A stretch of DNA of 64,000 bases from Acidimicrobiales bacterium (GTDB lineage: Bacteria; Actinomycetota; Acidimicrobiia; Acidimicrobiales; MedAcidi-G1): contig JASMLT010000002.1 in assembly GCA_030748555.1 (NCBI GenBank), forward strand, positions 1 to 64,000, in the 5' to 3' direction. Shown here one piece after another: positions 49,134 through 57,770 of this stretch. The notes beneath the pieces were generated by a model. It did not search any database. It had not been told where the DNA came from and saw only the letters and a list, made by a program, of their open reading frames with translations. A program made the translations under genes and the position numbers. Numbering within the stretch: position 1 is the first letter of the stretch; each line of letters begins with the position of its first letter.

Positions 49134-51413
49134 ATGACCGTTCAATCCCAGACTCCAACAGAACTCGTTAAGAACGTTTACGCAAATCTTGAAAGTCGTC
49201 TATCTGCCGGCAGAGAGGCTTTAGGTAGACCTTTGACCTTGGCAGAAAAAATACTGATCAACCACTTAAAGGATCCAAATTCCACGGAGATGAACCGCGG
49301 GGTCTCATATGTTGATCTCCATCCTGACCGAGTTGCAATGCAAGATGCCACTGCCCAAATGGCTTGGCTGCAATTTATGACCGCTGGTCTTCAAGAAGTG
49401 CAGGTTCCTACAACCACTCATTGTGATCATTTGATTCAAGCTCGCATAGATGCCGAAACTGATCTTAGCGTTGCAGTCGATAACAATTCCGAAGTGTATG
49501 ACTTTCTCGAATCAGTTTGCGCCAAGTACGGAGCAGGTTTCTGGAAACCCGGGTCTGGCATAATTCATCAAGTCATTCTCGAACAATATGCCTTTCCAGG
49601 CGGGATGATGATCGGCACCGATAGCCATACCCCAAATGCTGGAGGTCTGGGAATGATCGCTATCGGTGTTGGAGGAGCTGACGCTGTCGATGTCATGACC
49701 GGATTTCCGTTCAATATCAAGTGGCCTAAATTAATCGGCGTCAACTTGACAGGAGAGTTGAGCGGATGGGCATCGCCTAAAGATGTAATCCTAAAGGTTG
49801 CAGAAATTCTCACTGTTAAAGGTGGCACTGGTGCAATAGTCGAATACCTCGGACCTGGAGCAAGAACGCTTTCGGCAACAGGTAAGGGAACAATCTGCAA
49901 CATGGGTGCAGAAATTGGTGCTACTACTTCTCTTTTCCCTTACGACGAAGCCATCTCTCGTTACCTAAATGCAACTAACCGTGGGGAGACTGCTGAAGCA
50001 GCTGACTCTGTTAGTAGTGATTTGCAAGCCGATCCAGAGGTTGAAAAAGATCCTCACAGCTTCTTTGACCGTGTTATTGAAATAAACCTTTCCGATCTGA
50101 CACCTCATATCAATGGCCCTCATACGCCTGATTTGGCTAGACCTGTTGGTAATCTCGGAGAAGAGGCGACCGCGAATGGTTGGCCCCTCGAGGTAAGCGC
50201 CGGCTTAATTGGGTCATGCACCAATTCAAGTTATGAAGACATAACACGAGCCGCTGGAATAGCACGAGACGCTCTTTCTAAAGGATTGAAATCGAAAATA
50301 CCTCTTCTAGTTACCCCCGGCTCAGAACAAGTTCGAGCTACGATTGAAAGAGATGGCCTTCTTGCTGACCTTGAAGCTATAGGAGCTACAGTTCTTGCAA
50401 ACGCTTGCGGCCCATGCATAGGTCAATGGGACCGACAAGACCTTGATGAAGGTATGCCTAATAGTATTGTTACTAGCTATAACCGTAACTTTCCAAAAAG
50501 AAATGACGGATATGCTTCTACATTTGCTTTTGTAACTTCACCTGAAACTGTTGTTGCCTTGAGCATCGCAGGAAAGCTCGACTTTGATCCTGCAGTTGAT
50601 TCATTAACCTCAGAAAACGGTGAAGAAGTGAAACTTTCTGTGGATATCGGAGAGGAACTTCCAACTAAAGGTTTCGATCCAGGAGAAGAAGGCTTGTTTA
50701 AACCTCCCCCATCTGAAAATTCTGAAATTGAGATTTCCATACCTCCGGAAAGCGAAAGACTTCAAGTTCTCACTCCTTTCGCCCCCTGGGATGGAAATGA
50801 CTTTGAAAATTTGCCCGTTCTGATGAAAGCAAAGGGAAAATGCACTACTGATCACATTTCGATGGCGGGATCTTGGTTGAAATACCGAGGACATCTAGAA
50901 AATATTTCCGGGAACCTCTATTTAGGAGTGGTCAACTCGTTCACTGGAGAAGTCGGAACTGGGATAGACATCACAGACAATGAGATAAGACCTTTTCCTG
51001 AAATAGCAAAGCGTTACCACGAAGCAGGAATTGAGTGGGTTGCAATTGGCGATGAAAATATAGGTGAAGGATCCTCTAGAGAACATGCCGCTATGGAGCC
51101 AAGATTCAGGGGATGTCGTGTAGTAATAGCTCGCTCATTTGCTCGAATCCACGAGACCAACTTGAAGAAACAAGGGGTACTGCCATTGACTTTTGCCAAT
51201 CCTGCTGACTATGACTTAATAGGACAGGAAGACAAAATTTCAGTAATCGCCCTTAAAGACCTGAGCGCAAATAAACCTGTACAAGTGACAGTCACCAATT
51301 CTGAAGGTGTCAGAACCAATATAGAAACGAACCACTCAATGTCAGAAGATCAGATCGAATGGTTCAAGGCAGGAAGTGCCCTTAATTTAATACGCCAAAA
51401 AACCAACGGTTAG
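49134..51413 (+). CDS. acn: Aconitate hydratase (mitochondrial-type)
   Basis: A 759-aa aconitase of the mitochondrial-like length. Fe-S ligands are Cys362 (GSCTNSS), Cys425 and Cys428 (ANACGPCIGQW). TDSHTPNAGGLGMIAIGVGG and GEGSSREHAAMEPRFRG are the active-site and substrate Arg segments. It isomerises citrate and isocitrate in the TCA cycle. It starts 58 bp after the acyltransferase with no strong ribosome site visible. The 3' end overlaps an opposing small gene by 4 bp. Confidence 0.95.
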   Translation: MTVQSQTPTELVKNVYANLESRLSAGREALGRPLTLAEKILINHLKDPNSTEMNRGVSYVDLHPDRVAMQDATAQMAWLQFMTAGLQEVQVPTTTHCDHLIQARIDAETDLSVAVDNNSEVYDFLESVCAKYGAGFWKPGSGIIHQVILEQYAFPGGMMIGTDSHTPNAGGLGMIAIGVGGADAVDVMTGFPFNIKWPKLIGVNLTGELSGWASPKDVILKVAEILTVKGGTGAIVEYLGPGARTLSATGKGTICNMGAEIGATTSLFPYDEAISRYLNATNRGETAEAADSVSSDLQADPEVEKDPHSFFDRVIEINLSDLTPHINGPHTPDLARPVGNLGEEATANGWPLEVSAGLIGSCTNSSYEDITRAAGIARDALSKGLKSKIPLLVTPGSEQVRATIERDGLLADLEAIGATVLANACGPCIGQWDRQDLDEGMPNSIVTSYNRNFPKRNDGYASTFAFVTSPETVVALSIAGKLDFDPAVDSLTSENGEEVKLSVDIGEELPTKGFDPGEEGLFKPPPSENSEIEISIPPESERLQVLTPFAPWDGNDFENLPVLMKAKGKCTTDHISMAGSWLKYRGHLENISGNLYLGVVNSFTGEVGTGIDITDNEIRPFPEIAKRYHEAGIEWVAIGDENIGEGSSREHAAMEPRFRGCRVVIARSFARIHETNLKKQGVLPLTFANPADYDLIGQEDKISVIALKDLSANKPVQVTVTNSEGVRTNIETNHSMSEDQIEWFKAGSALNLIRQKTNG

Positions 51414-51613
51414 ATTTTTCGGAGTCGGTATCCCCGATTACGAGCTTCAGCAAGTGTGTCAGGAGCGAAACAAATAAAGGTTTCATTTTCAAGAAGCTCA
51501 TCGATAAGAACTTGCATGGATTCAGTTTCGTCTAGCTCATCAAGGTCATAAACCTCCTGAGTTCTCTTATCACCTACAAACCTGTTGTTTTCAAAAACAC
51601 TCAAACGCTTCAT
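51410..51613 (-). CDS. Small acidic protein of unknown function (67 aa)
   Basis: A 67-aa protein, acidic (LDELDETESMQVLIDELLENE) with a basic C-terminal tail RNRGYRLRKI and no Cys or membrane segment. The phrase ETFICFAPDTLAEARNRGYR looks like a small alpha/beta domain. No family recognised. Its start lies 29 bp downstream (in its own direction) of a strong hairpin at 51642-51673. Convergent with aconitase, overlapping by 4 bp. Confidence 0.6.
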   Translation of the reverse strand: MKRLSVFENNRFVGDKRTQEVYDLDELDETESMQVLIDELLENETFICFAPDTLAEARNRGYRLRKI

Positions 51614-51641
51614 TAGAAAGATGATACCTGTGTATAAAGCA

Positions 51642-51673
51642 TTTCGGGGATGCGCTTAAGCGCACCCCCGAAA
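51642..51673. other. Strong GC-rich hairpin in a gene-poor 307-bp stretch
   Basis: TTTCGGGG pairs with CCCCGAAA around an inner perfect palindrome TGCGCTTAAGCGCA, giving a 13-bp stem with one A/C mismatch and a TTAA loop. No U tract follows on either strand, so it is not a classic terminator. It sits in 51614-51920, where no gene is seen, upstream of the 67-aa gene. Confidence 0.6.
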
Positions 51674-51752
51674 ATGAAATATTAGAACTACTTCTGGATT
51701 TCTCAGATAGATCTATTCACTAGTCGGGACCAGAACTAGCAATCAAACCTGA

Positions 51753-51844
51753 GGGTGGCTGGCAATATTACGCCAGATGGTCCAGAACCGCCTAGCGGCC
51801 ACCCACCTCCGAAGTCCCATAACGTTTACTACTAATCTGGACCA
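51753..51844. other. Multi-stem structured region, possible ncRNA or attenuator
   Basis: GGGTGGC (51753-51759) pairs with GCCACCC (51798-51804), enclosing TGGC-N8-GCCA (51760-51775), GGT-N5-ACC (51779-51789) and CCGC-N3-GCGG (51788-51798, partly exclusive). An alternative pairing joins TGGTCCAGA (51778-51786) with TCTGGACCA (51836-51844). Mutually exclusive stems in a non-coding stretch between RNase HI and the 67-aa gene suggest a structured RNA; strand and class unknown. Confidence 0.4.
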
Positions 51845-51920
51845 CCTCCTCTCCTCGGTAATTCCGACTATAGGCGCGAAAAAAGAATCGGTCATCAATT
51901 TGCGACAATCTTTTAAGTCG

Positions 51921-52376
51921 CTAAAAGGAAAGATTTCCCTTCAACGAACTCTGCTCAGCACCTGCTTGCACAGCTAAACGGTCGGCTTCATCATTCCATC
52001 GGTCACCTGAGTGGCCTTTAACCCACCTGAAAGAAATATTGCCACGTTCACAATAATTTTCGATCAGTGGTTCCCAGAGGTCCCTATTCTTGACAGGTTT
52101 TTTTGCAGAATTCACCCAACCTCTCCGTAGCCATCCTTCCCACCAACGGTCACGAAAACAATTGACCACATAATGCGAATCACTGACAATGACGATTTCC
52201 TCCTGAAATGCCTTAACGGCTTCCAAGGCAGCTGTTAACTCCATACGCTGGTTAGTTGTCTCCGAATCGCTTCCAGCTGCAAATTCTCCATCTGGCACCA
52301 CCCAAGCCCATCCCCCTGGGCCAGGATTTCCAGAACAGGCTCCATCTGTGTAAACAACCGTGATTTGATTATCCAT
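51921..52376 (-). CDS. rnhA: Ribonuclease HI
   Basis: A 151-aa RNase H of usual length: VVYTDGACSGNPGPGGWAWV carries Asp11 and the GNPGPGG turn, NQRMELTAALEAV the catalytic Glu, VSDSHYVVN the second Asp, KPVKNRDLWE the substrate loop and WVKGHSGDRWNDEADRLA the last His/Asp. It cleaves RNA in RNA-DNA hybrids. Start ATG 52376, divergent from the HhH-GPD gene. A 307-bp stretch without a recognised gene follows it. Confidence 0.95.
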   Translation of the reverse strand: MDNQITVVYTDGACSGNPGPGGWAWVVPDGEFAAGSDSETTNQRMELTAALEAVKAFQEEIVIVSDSHYVVNCFRDRWWEGWLRRGWVNSAKKPVKNRDLWEPLIENYCERGNISFRWVKGHSGDRWNDEADRLAVQAGAEQSSLKGNLSF

Positions 52377-52483
52377 TTCTAAACCCTAATCCGCTCCTCA
52401 TATCAAACGTTCAACAAGTTTTCTTTTTTTCATTTAACAAGAACTAATTTCAAAATTCTTTCTTTCGAACTATTCTTCTAACT

Positions 52484-53071
52484 ATGGCATCTAAATTTTC
52501 AGGTGATCTTGCTGTTACTGGTAGTGACGAAGCAGATCAACTCTTAAACAAGAACCCTCTTGCCCTCTTATTAGGAATGCTTCTTGACCAACAAATTCCT
52601 ATGGAATGGGCCTTTAAGGGTCCTTACACACTTTTGGAAAGGCTAGGGAAACTTGATGCCTCGCAAATAGCTTCAATGGATCCTGAGAAATTTGAATCGA
52701 TCTGCAAAGAAAAACCAGCAATTCATCGTTTCCCATCTTCAATGGCAGCTCGCATTCAAGACCTTTGTGGACATTTAGTTGAAAATTATAATGGCGATGC
52801 CGAAAAGCTTTGGGCTGGTTCAGATTCGGGTGAAACTCTGTATAACCGTCTAATAGACCTCCCGGGGTTTGGTGCTGAGAAGTCGATGATATTTACCGCT
52901 CTTTTAGCTAAGCGAATGGGCTGCTCTCCTCCTGGTTGGCAAAAGTGTGCCGGACCGTTTGCAGACAAAACACCTAGATCTGTAGCGGATATAAATAGCC
53001 CTGAGTCGTTAGCCAAAGTGAGAACATGGAAAAAAGCACAAAAAGCAGCTGGTAAGTCAAAACAAGAGTAA
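52484..53071 (+). CDS. HhH-GPD base-excision-repair-like protein
   Basis: A 195-aa protein of the actinobacterial HhH-GPD group. LLGMLLDQQIPMEWAFKGPY is the N-terminal GPD-type helix pair and LIDLPGFGAEKSMIFTALLA is the helix-hairpin-helix (LPGFGxxK). The C-terminal PPGWQKCAGPFADKTPRSV replaces the usual catalytic Asp loop, so glycosylase activity is uncertain. DNA-binding role likely. The gene is divergent from rnhA across 107 T-rich bases; a half SOS-like site (CGAAC) is present upstream but the other half does not match. Confidence 0.85.
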   Translation: MASKFSGDLAVTGSDEADQLLNKNPLALLLGMLLDQQIPMEWAFKGPYTLLERLGKLDASQIASMDPEKFESICKEKPAIHRFPSSMAARIQDLCGHLVENYNGDAEKLWAGSDSGETLYNRLIDLPGFGAEKSMIFTALLAKRMGCSPPGWQKCAGPFADKTPRSVADINSPESLAKVRTWKKAQKAAGKSKQE

Positions 53072-53075
53072 AAGA

Positions 53076-54026
53076 TTATTCTCTTATCTCTCCTCTTGCC
53101 TTAGCGTCACAAAACCACTTATAAGTGCTAATAAGACCCTCCGATAAAGGAATTCTTGCCTTCCAACCCAATTCTGTCAGTTTTGAAACATCCAGAACTT
53201 TCCTAGGCATCCCATCAGGCTTAGAGGAATCGAATACAATTTCCGCTTCGGGGTAAATTAAATCTCTTATATTTTCCGCCAATTCTTGAACACTGTGGTC
53301 CACACCTGTGCCTACATTTATATGTTCCAAATCAGAGTAATTATCCATTAGGAATAAACAAGCATCAGCAAGATCATCTACATGCAAAAATTCCCGTTTG
53401 GCTTTCCCAGTTCCCCAAACCTCAACAGTGGGCTGTTGCTCTTCTTTAGCTTCATGAAACCGTCTCATCAAACTCGGCAGAACATGCCCATTTATTTCAT
53501 CAAAATTGTCGCCCTGTCCGTACAGATTGGTTGGCATGGCAGAAATGAAATCATTTCCGTACTGCCTTCTGTAACCCTCACAAAGTTTTATTCCCGCAAT
53601 TTTTGCTAAAGCATAACTCTCATTTGTAGGTTCCAACGGTCCGCTTAATAAAGAACTTTCAGTTATAGGTTGATCCGCTTCGCGCGGGTAGATGCATGAG
53701 CTGCCAAGATAGATCAACTTCTCAACTCCCACCCTATGACTCGCGTGTACAACTGTCCCATGAATCATCAAATTGTCATAGATGAAATCCGCAGGACGTG
53801 TGCTGTTGGCCATTATTCCGCCAACTGTTCCGGCGACAAGAAAAACATATTTAGGTCTCTCGCTTTCGAACCATGCATCTACTGCTGACTGGTCGCGCAA
53901 ATCAAGGTTTTTTCTTTCTACAACTCTCAAGTCCGAAAATCCCTCAGAATCCAATCTGCGCAAAATTGCAGACCCAACAAGTCCTTTGTGACCTGCAACA
54001 AAAACTGGACTTTTTCGATCAATCAT
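53076..54026 (-). CDS. fcl: GDP-L-fucose synthase
   Basis: A 316-aa SDR-type epimerase/reductase: VFVAGHKGLVGSAILRRL (NADPH motif), LIYLGSSCIYPREADQPITE (GSSCIYP), SYALAKIAGIKLCEGYRRQYG (Tyr-x3-Lys catalytic pair) and NLYGQGDNF. It converts GDP-4-keto-6-deoxymannose to GDP-fucose, for capsule or exopolysaccharide. The partner GDP-mannose dehydratase gene is not in the window. Its end is 5 bp from the HhH-GPD gene end. Confidence 0.92.
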   Translation of the reverse strand: MIDRKSPVFVAGHKGLVGSAILRRLDSEGFSDLRVVERKNLDLRDQSAVDAWFESERPKYVFLVAGTVGGIMANSTRPADFIYDNLMIHGTVVHASHRVGVEKLIYLGSSCIYPREADQPITESSLLSGPLEPTNESYALAKIAGIKLCEGYRRQYGNDFISAMPTNLYGQGDNFDEINGHVLPSLMRRFHEAKEEQQPTVEVWGTGKAKREFLHVDDLADACLFLMDNYSDLEHINVGTGVDHSVQELAENIRDLIYPEAEIVFDSSKPDGMPRKVLDVSKLTELGWKARIPLSEGLISTYKWFCDAKARGEIRE

Positions 54027-54035
54027 GTATTGAAG

Positions 54036-54521
54036 TTACCCCTGTTCTGTGGATTGACTACCAATCGCACCGATCTCGGTCAAATAAACAACGAGAAGAT
54101 CAAGAACCACGACTACAGCTACCTCGTTTAAAGGGTCTGGACTGTCTAAAGCTCTAGCAACAACTTCATCCACCGCTATGTCAAGGTCTGCAACTGATTC
54201 TGCTTTATTACTTTTCGCCCTACCTTGACCTATTTCTTCTCCATATTCTGATGCCAAACCTGCTGAATCTATCGAGTCGAGCCACCAGCCAATTATTTCA
54301 AAGACCTCATCCTTCCGCAACTGTGAAGCTGCCTCTTCAGGAAGTCTTTCTGATATCCATTCAACTGCATCATCCACTTCAAGGACAGAGGGAAACGAAA
54401 CCTCGCTTAGGTTCTTCACTGTAGAAGCAACGGATATAAAGGCAATCAAAAGAACTAGCAAACATCCGAAAATCGCAAATAATAAAAGCACACTTCGGTT
54501 ATAGCAACATCCAAGTTGCAT
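54036..54521 (-). CDS. Single-pass membrane protein of unknown function
   Basis: About 161 aa: an N-terminal hydrophobic segment VLLLFAIFGCLLVLLIAFISVA (around 12-33) works as a signal anchor or signal peptide, followed by an acidic, helical, mostly Asp/Glu/Ala-rich domain with DDAVEWISERLPEEAAS and a second hydrophobic patch near the end (VAVVVVLDLLVVYLTEIG). GTG 54524 is an alternative start; ATG 54521 is preferred. No family known. It lies 9 bp upstream of the fcl gene start, same strand. Confidence 0.6.
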   Translation of the reverse strand: MQLGCCYNRSVLLLFAIFGCLLVLLIAFISVASTVKNLSEVSFPSVLEVDDAVEWISERLPEEAASQLRKDEVFEIIGWWLDSIDSAGLASEYGEEIGQGRAKSNKAESVADLDIAVDEVVARALDSPDPLNEVAVVVVLDLLVVYLTEIGAIGSQSTEQG

Positions 54522-54635
54522 CACTCACGCTTTAAGTAAATTCTGCTTATATTTCCCCAGTTTCCCCAGTCAATTAAATCGACATTGACTCCAGAACTAG
54601 TTAAATATAGAAAAATTTAACTATTTAAAGCAGTT

Positions 54636-55751
54636 TTAAATTCCGATCCTTTGTGCTAAAAGTTCTCTGTGGTAGGTGGGGTCTCCGAACAGAAGCTCAG
54701 AACTTTTCGCTCTTTTGAAATACAGGTGTGCAGGATGCTCCCAGGTGAAACCTATACCTCCATGAATCTGAATATTTTCAGCTGTCGTATTGAAATAGGC
54801 TTCAGAGCAGTAAGCCTTTGCCAAGCTTGCTACAGAAGGTAGTTCGTCGTTCATTTCAGCAGCACACCAACCGGCGTAATAGGCAGCTGATTTAGCAGAT
54901 TCAACTTCCAATAACATGTCTGCACACTTATGTTTAATAGCCTGAAAACTACCTATTGGGCGACCAAACTGAACTCTGTCTTTAGCATATTGAACTGCTG
55001 TATCAAGACACTGTTGGGCTCCGCCTACTTGTTCAGCTGCAAGTGCAACAGCAGCTAGATCTAGAACTTTTTCGAGAGTGCCCCAACCCTCTCCTTCTTC
55101 ACCTATGAGGGTTGCTTTAACATTTTCAAAATCTAAACGTGATTGTTTTCTGGTCATATCCATGGTGGCTAGCTGTGTACGAGATAAACCGTCTGCATCA
55201 CCATCAACTTTGAATAATGAAATCCCTTTGTCCGTGCAAGCTGCAACAATAATCAGAGAAGCAGCATTCCCATCAAGGACATACATTTTTGTTCCATTAA
55301 GTTCCCAAGTGTCACCCGAAGCAGTAGCAAGCATTGTTATGCCATCACTTCCCCATTTTCCACTTTCTTCTGTGAAGGCCAAAGTAGCAATCGTCTCACC
55401 GCTTGCTATCCCTGGGAGAAGCTCGGCCTTCGCCGCATCGTCACCTGAATGAATGAGGGTATTAGCCGCAAGAACAACAGTTGAAAAGAAAGGTGAGCAC
55501 AGTAAAGCTCTTCCCATCTCCTCCAAAACCACGATTAGTTCGACGTATCCGAAACCTTGTCCTCCGTACTCTTCAGGAATTATGAGGCTTTGAAGACCTA
55601 ACTGTTCAGCCATCATTGACCATGTTTCCGAGTCATATCCAAGATCAGTTTCCATCAGTTCTCTGACTTTTGACTCAGGCGAATAACTCTCCATGAATTG
55701 ATTAACGAATTCCCGTAGCTGTTCCTGTTCCTCTGTAAAAGCAAAATTCAC
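54636..55751 (-). CDS. Acyl-CoA dehydrogenase
   Basis: A 371-aa flavoprotein dehydrogenase: MNFAFTEEQEQLREFVNQFM (N-terminal helix), LAFTEESGKWG in the FAD/substrate loop, DRVQFGRPIGSFQAIKHKCA (conserved helix pair) and IQIHGGIGFTWEHPAHLYFKRA. The catalytic base of the usual Glu position is not evident by eye. It oxidises an acyl-CoA (fatty acid, steroid side chain or similar) with FAD. GTG 55751 is supported by an AGGAG ribosome site. Divergent from the metallo-hydrolase gene; no partner subunit nearby. Confidence 0.9.
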   Translation of the reverse strand: MNFAFTEEQEQLREFVNQFMESYSPESKVRELMETDLGYDSETWSMMAEQLGLQSLIIPEEYGGQGFGYVELIVVLEEMGRALLCSPFFSTVVLAANTLIHSGDDAAKAELLPGIASGETIATLAFTEESGKWGSDGITMLATASGDTWELNGTKMYVLDGNAASLIIVAACTDKGISLFKVDGDADGLSRTQLATMDMTRKQSRLDFENVKATLIGEEGEGWGTLEKVLDLAAVALAAEQVGGAQQCLDTAVQYAKDRVQFGRPIGSFQAIKHKCADMLLEVESAKSAAYYAGWCAAEMNDELPSVASLAKAYCSEAYFNTTAENIQIHGGIGFTWEHPAHLYFKRAKSSELLFGDPTYHRELLAQRIGI

Positions 55752-55862
55752 TTTTTGGCTCCTTAAATCTAATATCAGGAAATATACACTTATTTAAATT
55801 TCAATACTCGACGTTATCGGGGTGAAACCACTCTTGGTTCCTCATTGCTAACATGAGTCATA

Positions 55863-56564
55863 ATGGATAATAACGAAAAACCAGAGCAAATACCCTCTTC
55901 GCCTTTTTCATCACCTTGTTCTCACTCAGATCACCCTAAAACTGGGGTTCCTGGCGTTTCTTTGCATTATTGTGACACTCAGTCTGAAATTCATAGAATC
56001 GTCGTTGGCGATTTGGACAATAACGTTTTTTTTCTGCGTTGCCGTGAAACAGGTGAAAGCGTCCTTATTGATGCTGCAAATGAACACGATAAATTACTTG
56101 ATTTATGCAAGGCTCTAAACGTAAAAACAGTTCTAGAAACTCACGGACACTGGGATCACATACAGGCTGTTCCCGCCATTAGGGAAGCCGGATACGAAGT
56201 CGGTGTAACAAATGCCGATGCAGAAATGCTCCCAAGCTATGACTACCTACTCGAAGATCAATCTGTTATCGAAATAGGGCGACTCCGACTTCACACAATC
56301 ATGACCCCTGGACACACGCCAGGATCTATCTGTTTTCGTTTGGAAGACTCTCCTATTCTTTTTTCAGGGGACACGCTTTTCCCTGGAGGGCCGGGAACTA
56401 CAGAATTCGAAGGCGGTGATTTTGAACAAATAATTCAATCCATAGATAGTCGTCTCTTTAGCCAACTTTCCCCAGAAACTTTAGTTCTGCCAGGCCATGG
56501 GAATGACACAACTATTGCGAATGAAAGCCCTTTCTTAGATGAATGGGCGGCTCGAGGCTGGTGA
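55863..56564 (+). CDS. MBL-fold metallo-hydrolase (glyoxalase II-like)
   Basis: A 233-aa metallo-beta-lactamase-fold protein. The metal motif is THGHWDH (93-99), followed by HTIMTPGHTPGSICF (second His), FSGDTLFPGGPG (Asp) and LVLPGHGNDTTI (final His): the glyoxalase II/persulfide-dioxygenase-like set. These act on thioesters or persulfides, but the substrate is not deducible. Start ATG 55863. It ends in a 4-bp overlap with the next gene if that starts at GTG 56561. Confidence 0.9.
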   Translation: MDNNEKPEQIPSSPFSSPCSHSDHPKTGVPGVSLHYCDTQSEIHRIVVGDLDNNVFFLRCRETGESVLIDAANEHDKLLDLCKALNVKTVLETHGHWDHIQAVPAIREAGYEVGVTNADAEMLPSYDYLLEDQSVIEIGRLRLHTIMTPGHTPGSICFRLEDSPILFSGDTLFPGGPGTTEFEGGDFEQIIQSIDSRLFSQLSPETLVLPGHGNDTTIANESPFLDEWAARGW

Positions 56565-56956
56565 GACAGAACCCGTCAGCACTTCCAGCTGACGAGAGGC
56601 CTTTCGACTACACACCTATTCATACATGGAAACTACCTGACACTCCTTTAAGGGATAAAAATATAGCTGCACAAGCATGGATAGAAGCTCCAAAAAGCCT
56701 TCTGTCATCTGGAGATGATCTGGGGTCGGTAAAAATTGCTTATAAACGAAAAATCGGCAAATGGTTGCTTTGGCGCGCTGGACCCGCTCGCCGAAGTGAT
56801 GCTAGGTATGTAGCTGTATCACTTGACGAGAATCAGGAAATCTGCACCTTTCGAATTTTTCCTGACGGCACAGGAAATGGCATAGGAGGTGATGGTAAGA
56901 ATTACACGAATTTTAGAGCTTGGAAAATATCTCTCAAAAGCAGGTTACATAATTAA
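56561..56956 (+). CDS. Unknown protein downstream of the MBL hydrolase
   Basis: About 131 aa from GTG 56561, giving a GTGA overlap with the MBL stop; the frame also has an ATG at 56543, inside that gene. Basic and soluble: KIAYKRKIGKWLLWRAGPARRSDARYVAVS followed by DENQEICTFRIFPDGTGNG, quoted in short parts of one alpha/beta-like region. No family recognised. It precedes sufC by 46 bp on the same strand, so it may be part of that transcript. Confidence 0.65.
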   Translation: MRQNPSALPADERPFDYTPIHTWKLPDTPLRDKNIAAQAWIEAPKSLLSSGDDLGSVKIAYKRKIGKWLLWRAGPARRSDARYVAVSLDENQEICTFRIFPDGTGNGIGGDGKNYTNFRAWKISLKSRLHN

Positions 56957-57002
56957 ACCTATACAGATAGTGGTAATTAAAAGCTCTCAATAGACTTACA
57001 AC

Positions 57003-57770
57003 GTGCCAAACCCCAGCCAACCATTATTTGAAATTGATGACTTGCATGCTTCTGCCGAAGACGGGACAAGTATTCTCAACGGGATAGATCTCACTATCAA
57101 TAAAGGCGAGATCCATGCCCTGATGGGTCCAAACGGCTCCGGAAAATCAACTCTCGCTTCTGTTCTGCTAGGCAGTCCGGAATACTCAATTACAAAAGGC
57201 TCAATACGCTTCCGCGGTGAAGATATAACAAGTTGGTCTACAGAAATGCGTGGAAAGTCTGGTATTTTCTTAGCTTTTCAATACCCGCATGAAGTAGCTG
57301 GGGTCTCAGTAATTAACTTTCTACGACAGGCACTTTCGGCACGTAAAGATATGAAAATGTCGGTGTTGGAATTAAGGCTTTCGATCATGGAGTGGTTGGA
57401 AAGGTTAAACATGGATCCTTCATTCGCCGAGCGTTATTTAAACGAGGGGTTTTCAGGTGGAGAGAAAAAAAGAAACGAGATCCTCCAGATGGCAATACTC
57501 GAGCCTGAAATGGCAATTCTAGATGAAACAGATTCAGGATTGGACATTGATGCTTTGACCACGGTTGCCAATGGTGTATCAAAAGTCCGTCAGGAAAACC
57601 CTGATTTAGGCGTTCTTGCTATTACCCACTATCAAAGACTCTTGGATCATCTAGATCCGGATTTTGTTCATGTGATTTTAGACGGGCAAATCGTGGCGAA
57701 AGGTGGAACCGAGATAGCTAAAGAACTTGAATCCTCCGGATATGAGTCCTTTCGGAGTGTCAAGCAATGA
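57003..57770 (+). CDS. sufC: SufC Fe-S assembly ATPase (copy 1, with sufS-sufU)
   Basis: A 255-aa SufC ABC-type ATPase: Walker A MGPNGSGKSTLASVL, signature FSGGEKKRNEI, Walker B MAILDETDSGLDIDAL and switch ITHYQRLLDHL, all SufC-type. SufC works with SufB and SufD as the cluster scaffold. It starts at GTG 57003 and overlaps sufS by 4 bp. A second, distinct sufC lies at 59793-60530 on the other strand, and no sufB is visible. Confidence 0.9.
   Translation: MPNPSQPLFEIDDLHASAEDGTSILNGIDLTINKGEIHALMGPNGSGKSTLASVLLGSPEYSITKGSIRFRGEDITSWSTEMRGKSGIFLAFQYPHEVAGVSVINFLRQALSARKDMKMSVLELRLSIMEWLERLNMDPSFAERYLNEGFSGGEKKRNEILQMAILEPEMAILDETDSGLDIDALTTVANGVSKVRQENPDLGVLAITHYQRLLDHLDPDFVHVILDGQIVAKGGTEIAKELESSGYESFRSVKQ

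Noticed and set aside
51743-51820. Minus-strand 25-codon peptide with three Trp codons as trp-type leader peptide
   Set aside because: The product is Trp/Arg-rich, but the downstream gene is not a tryptophan gene and no attenuator terminator with U tract follows.
51777-51977. Plus-strand ORF of 66 aa across the gene-poor stretch
   Set aside because: It runs into the rnhA coding region on the other strand, has no ribosome site and no protein-like composition.
52464-52480. Second SOS box upstream of the HhH-GPD gene
   Set aside because: CGAAC is present but the other half-site reads CTTCT rather than GTTCG. Only one half matches.
54599-54622. Terminator after the acyl-CoA dehydrogenase
   Set aside because: AGTTAAAT/ATTTAACT is an 8-bp AT-only stem without a following U tract; too weak to call.
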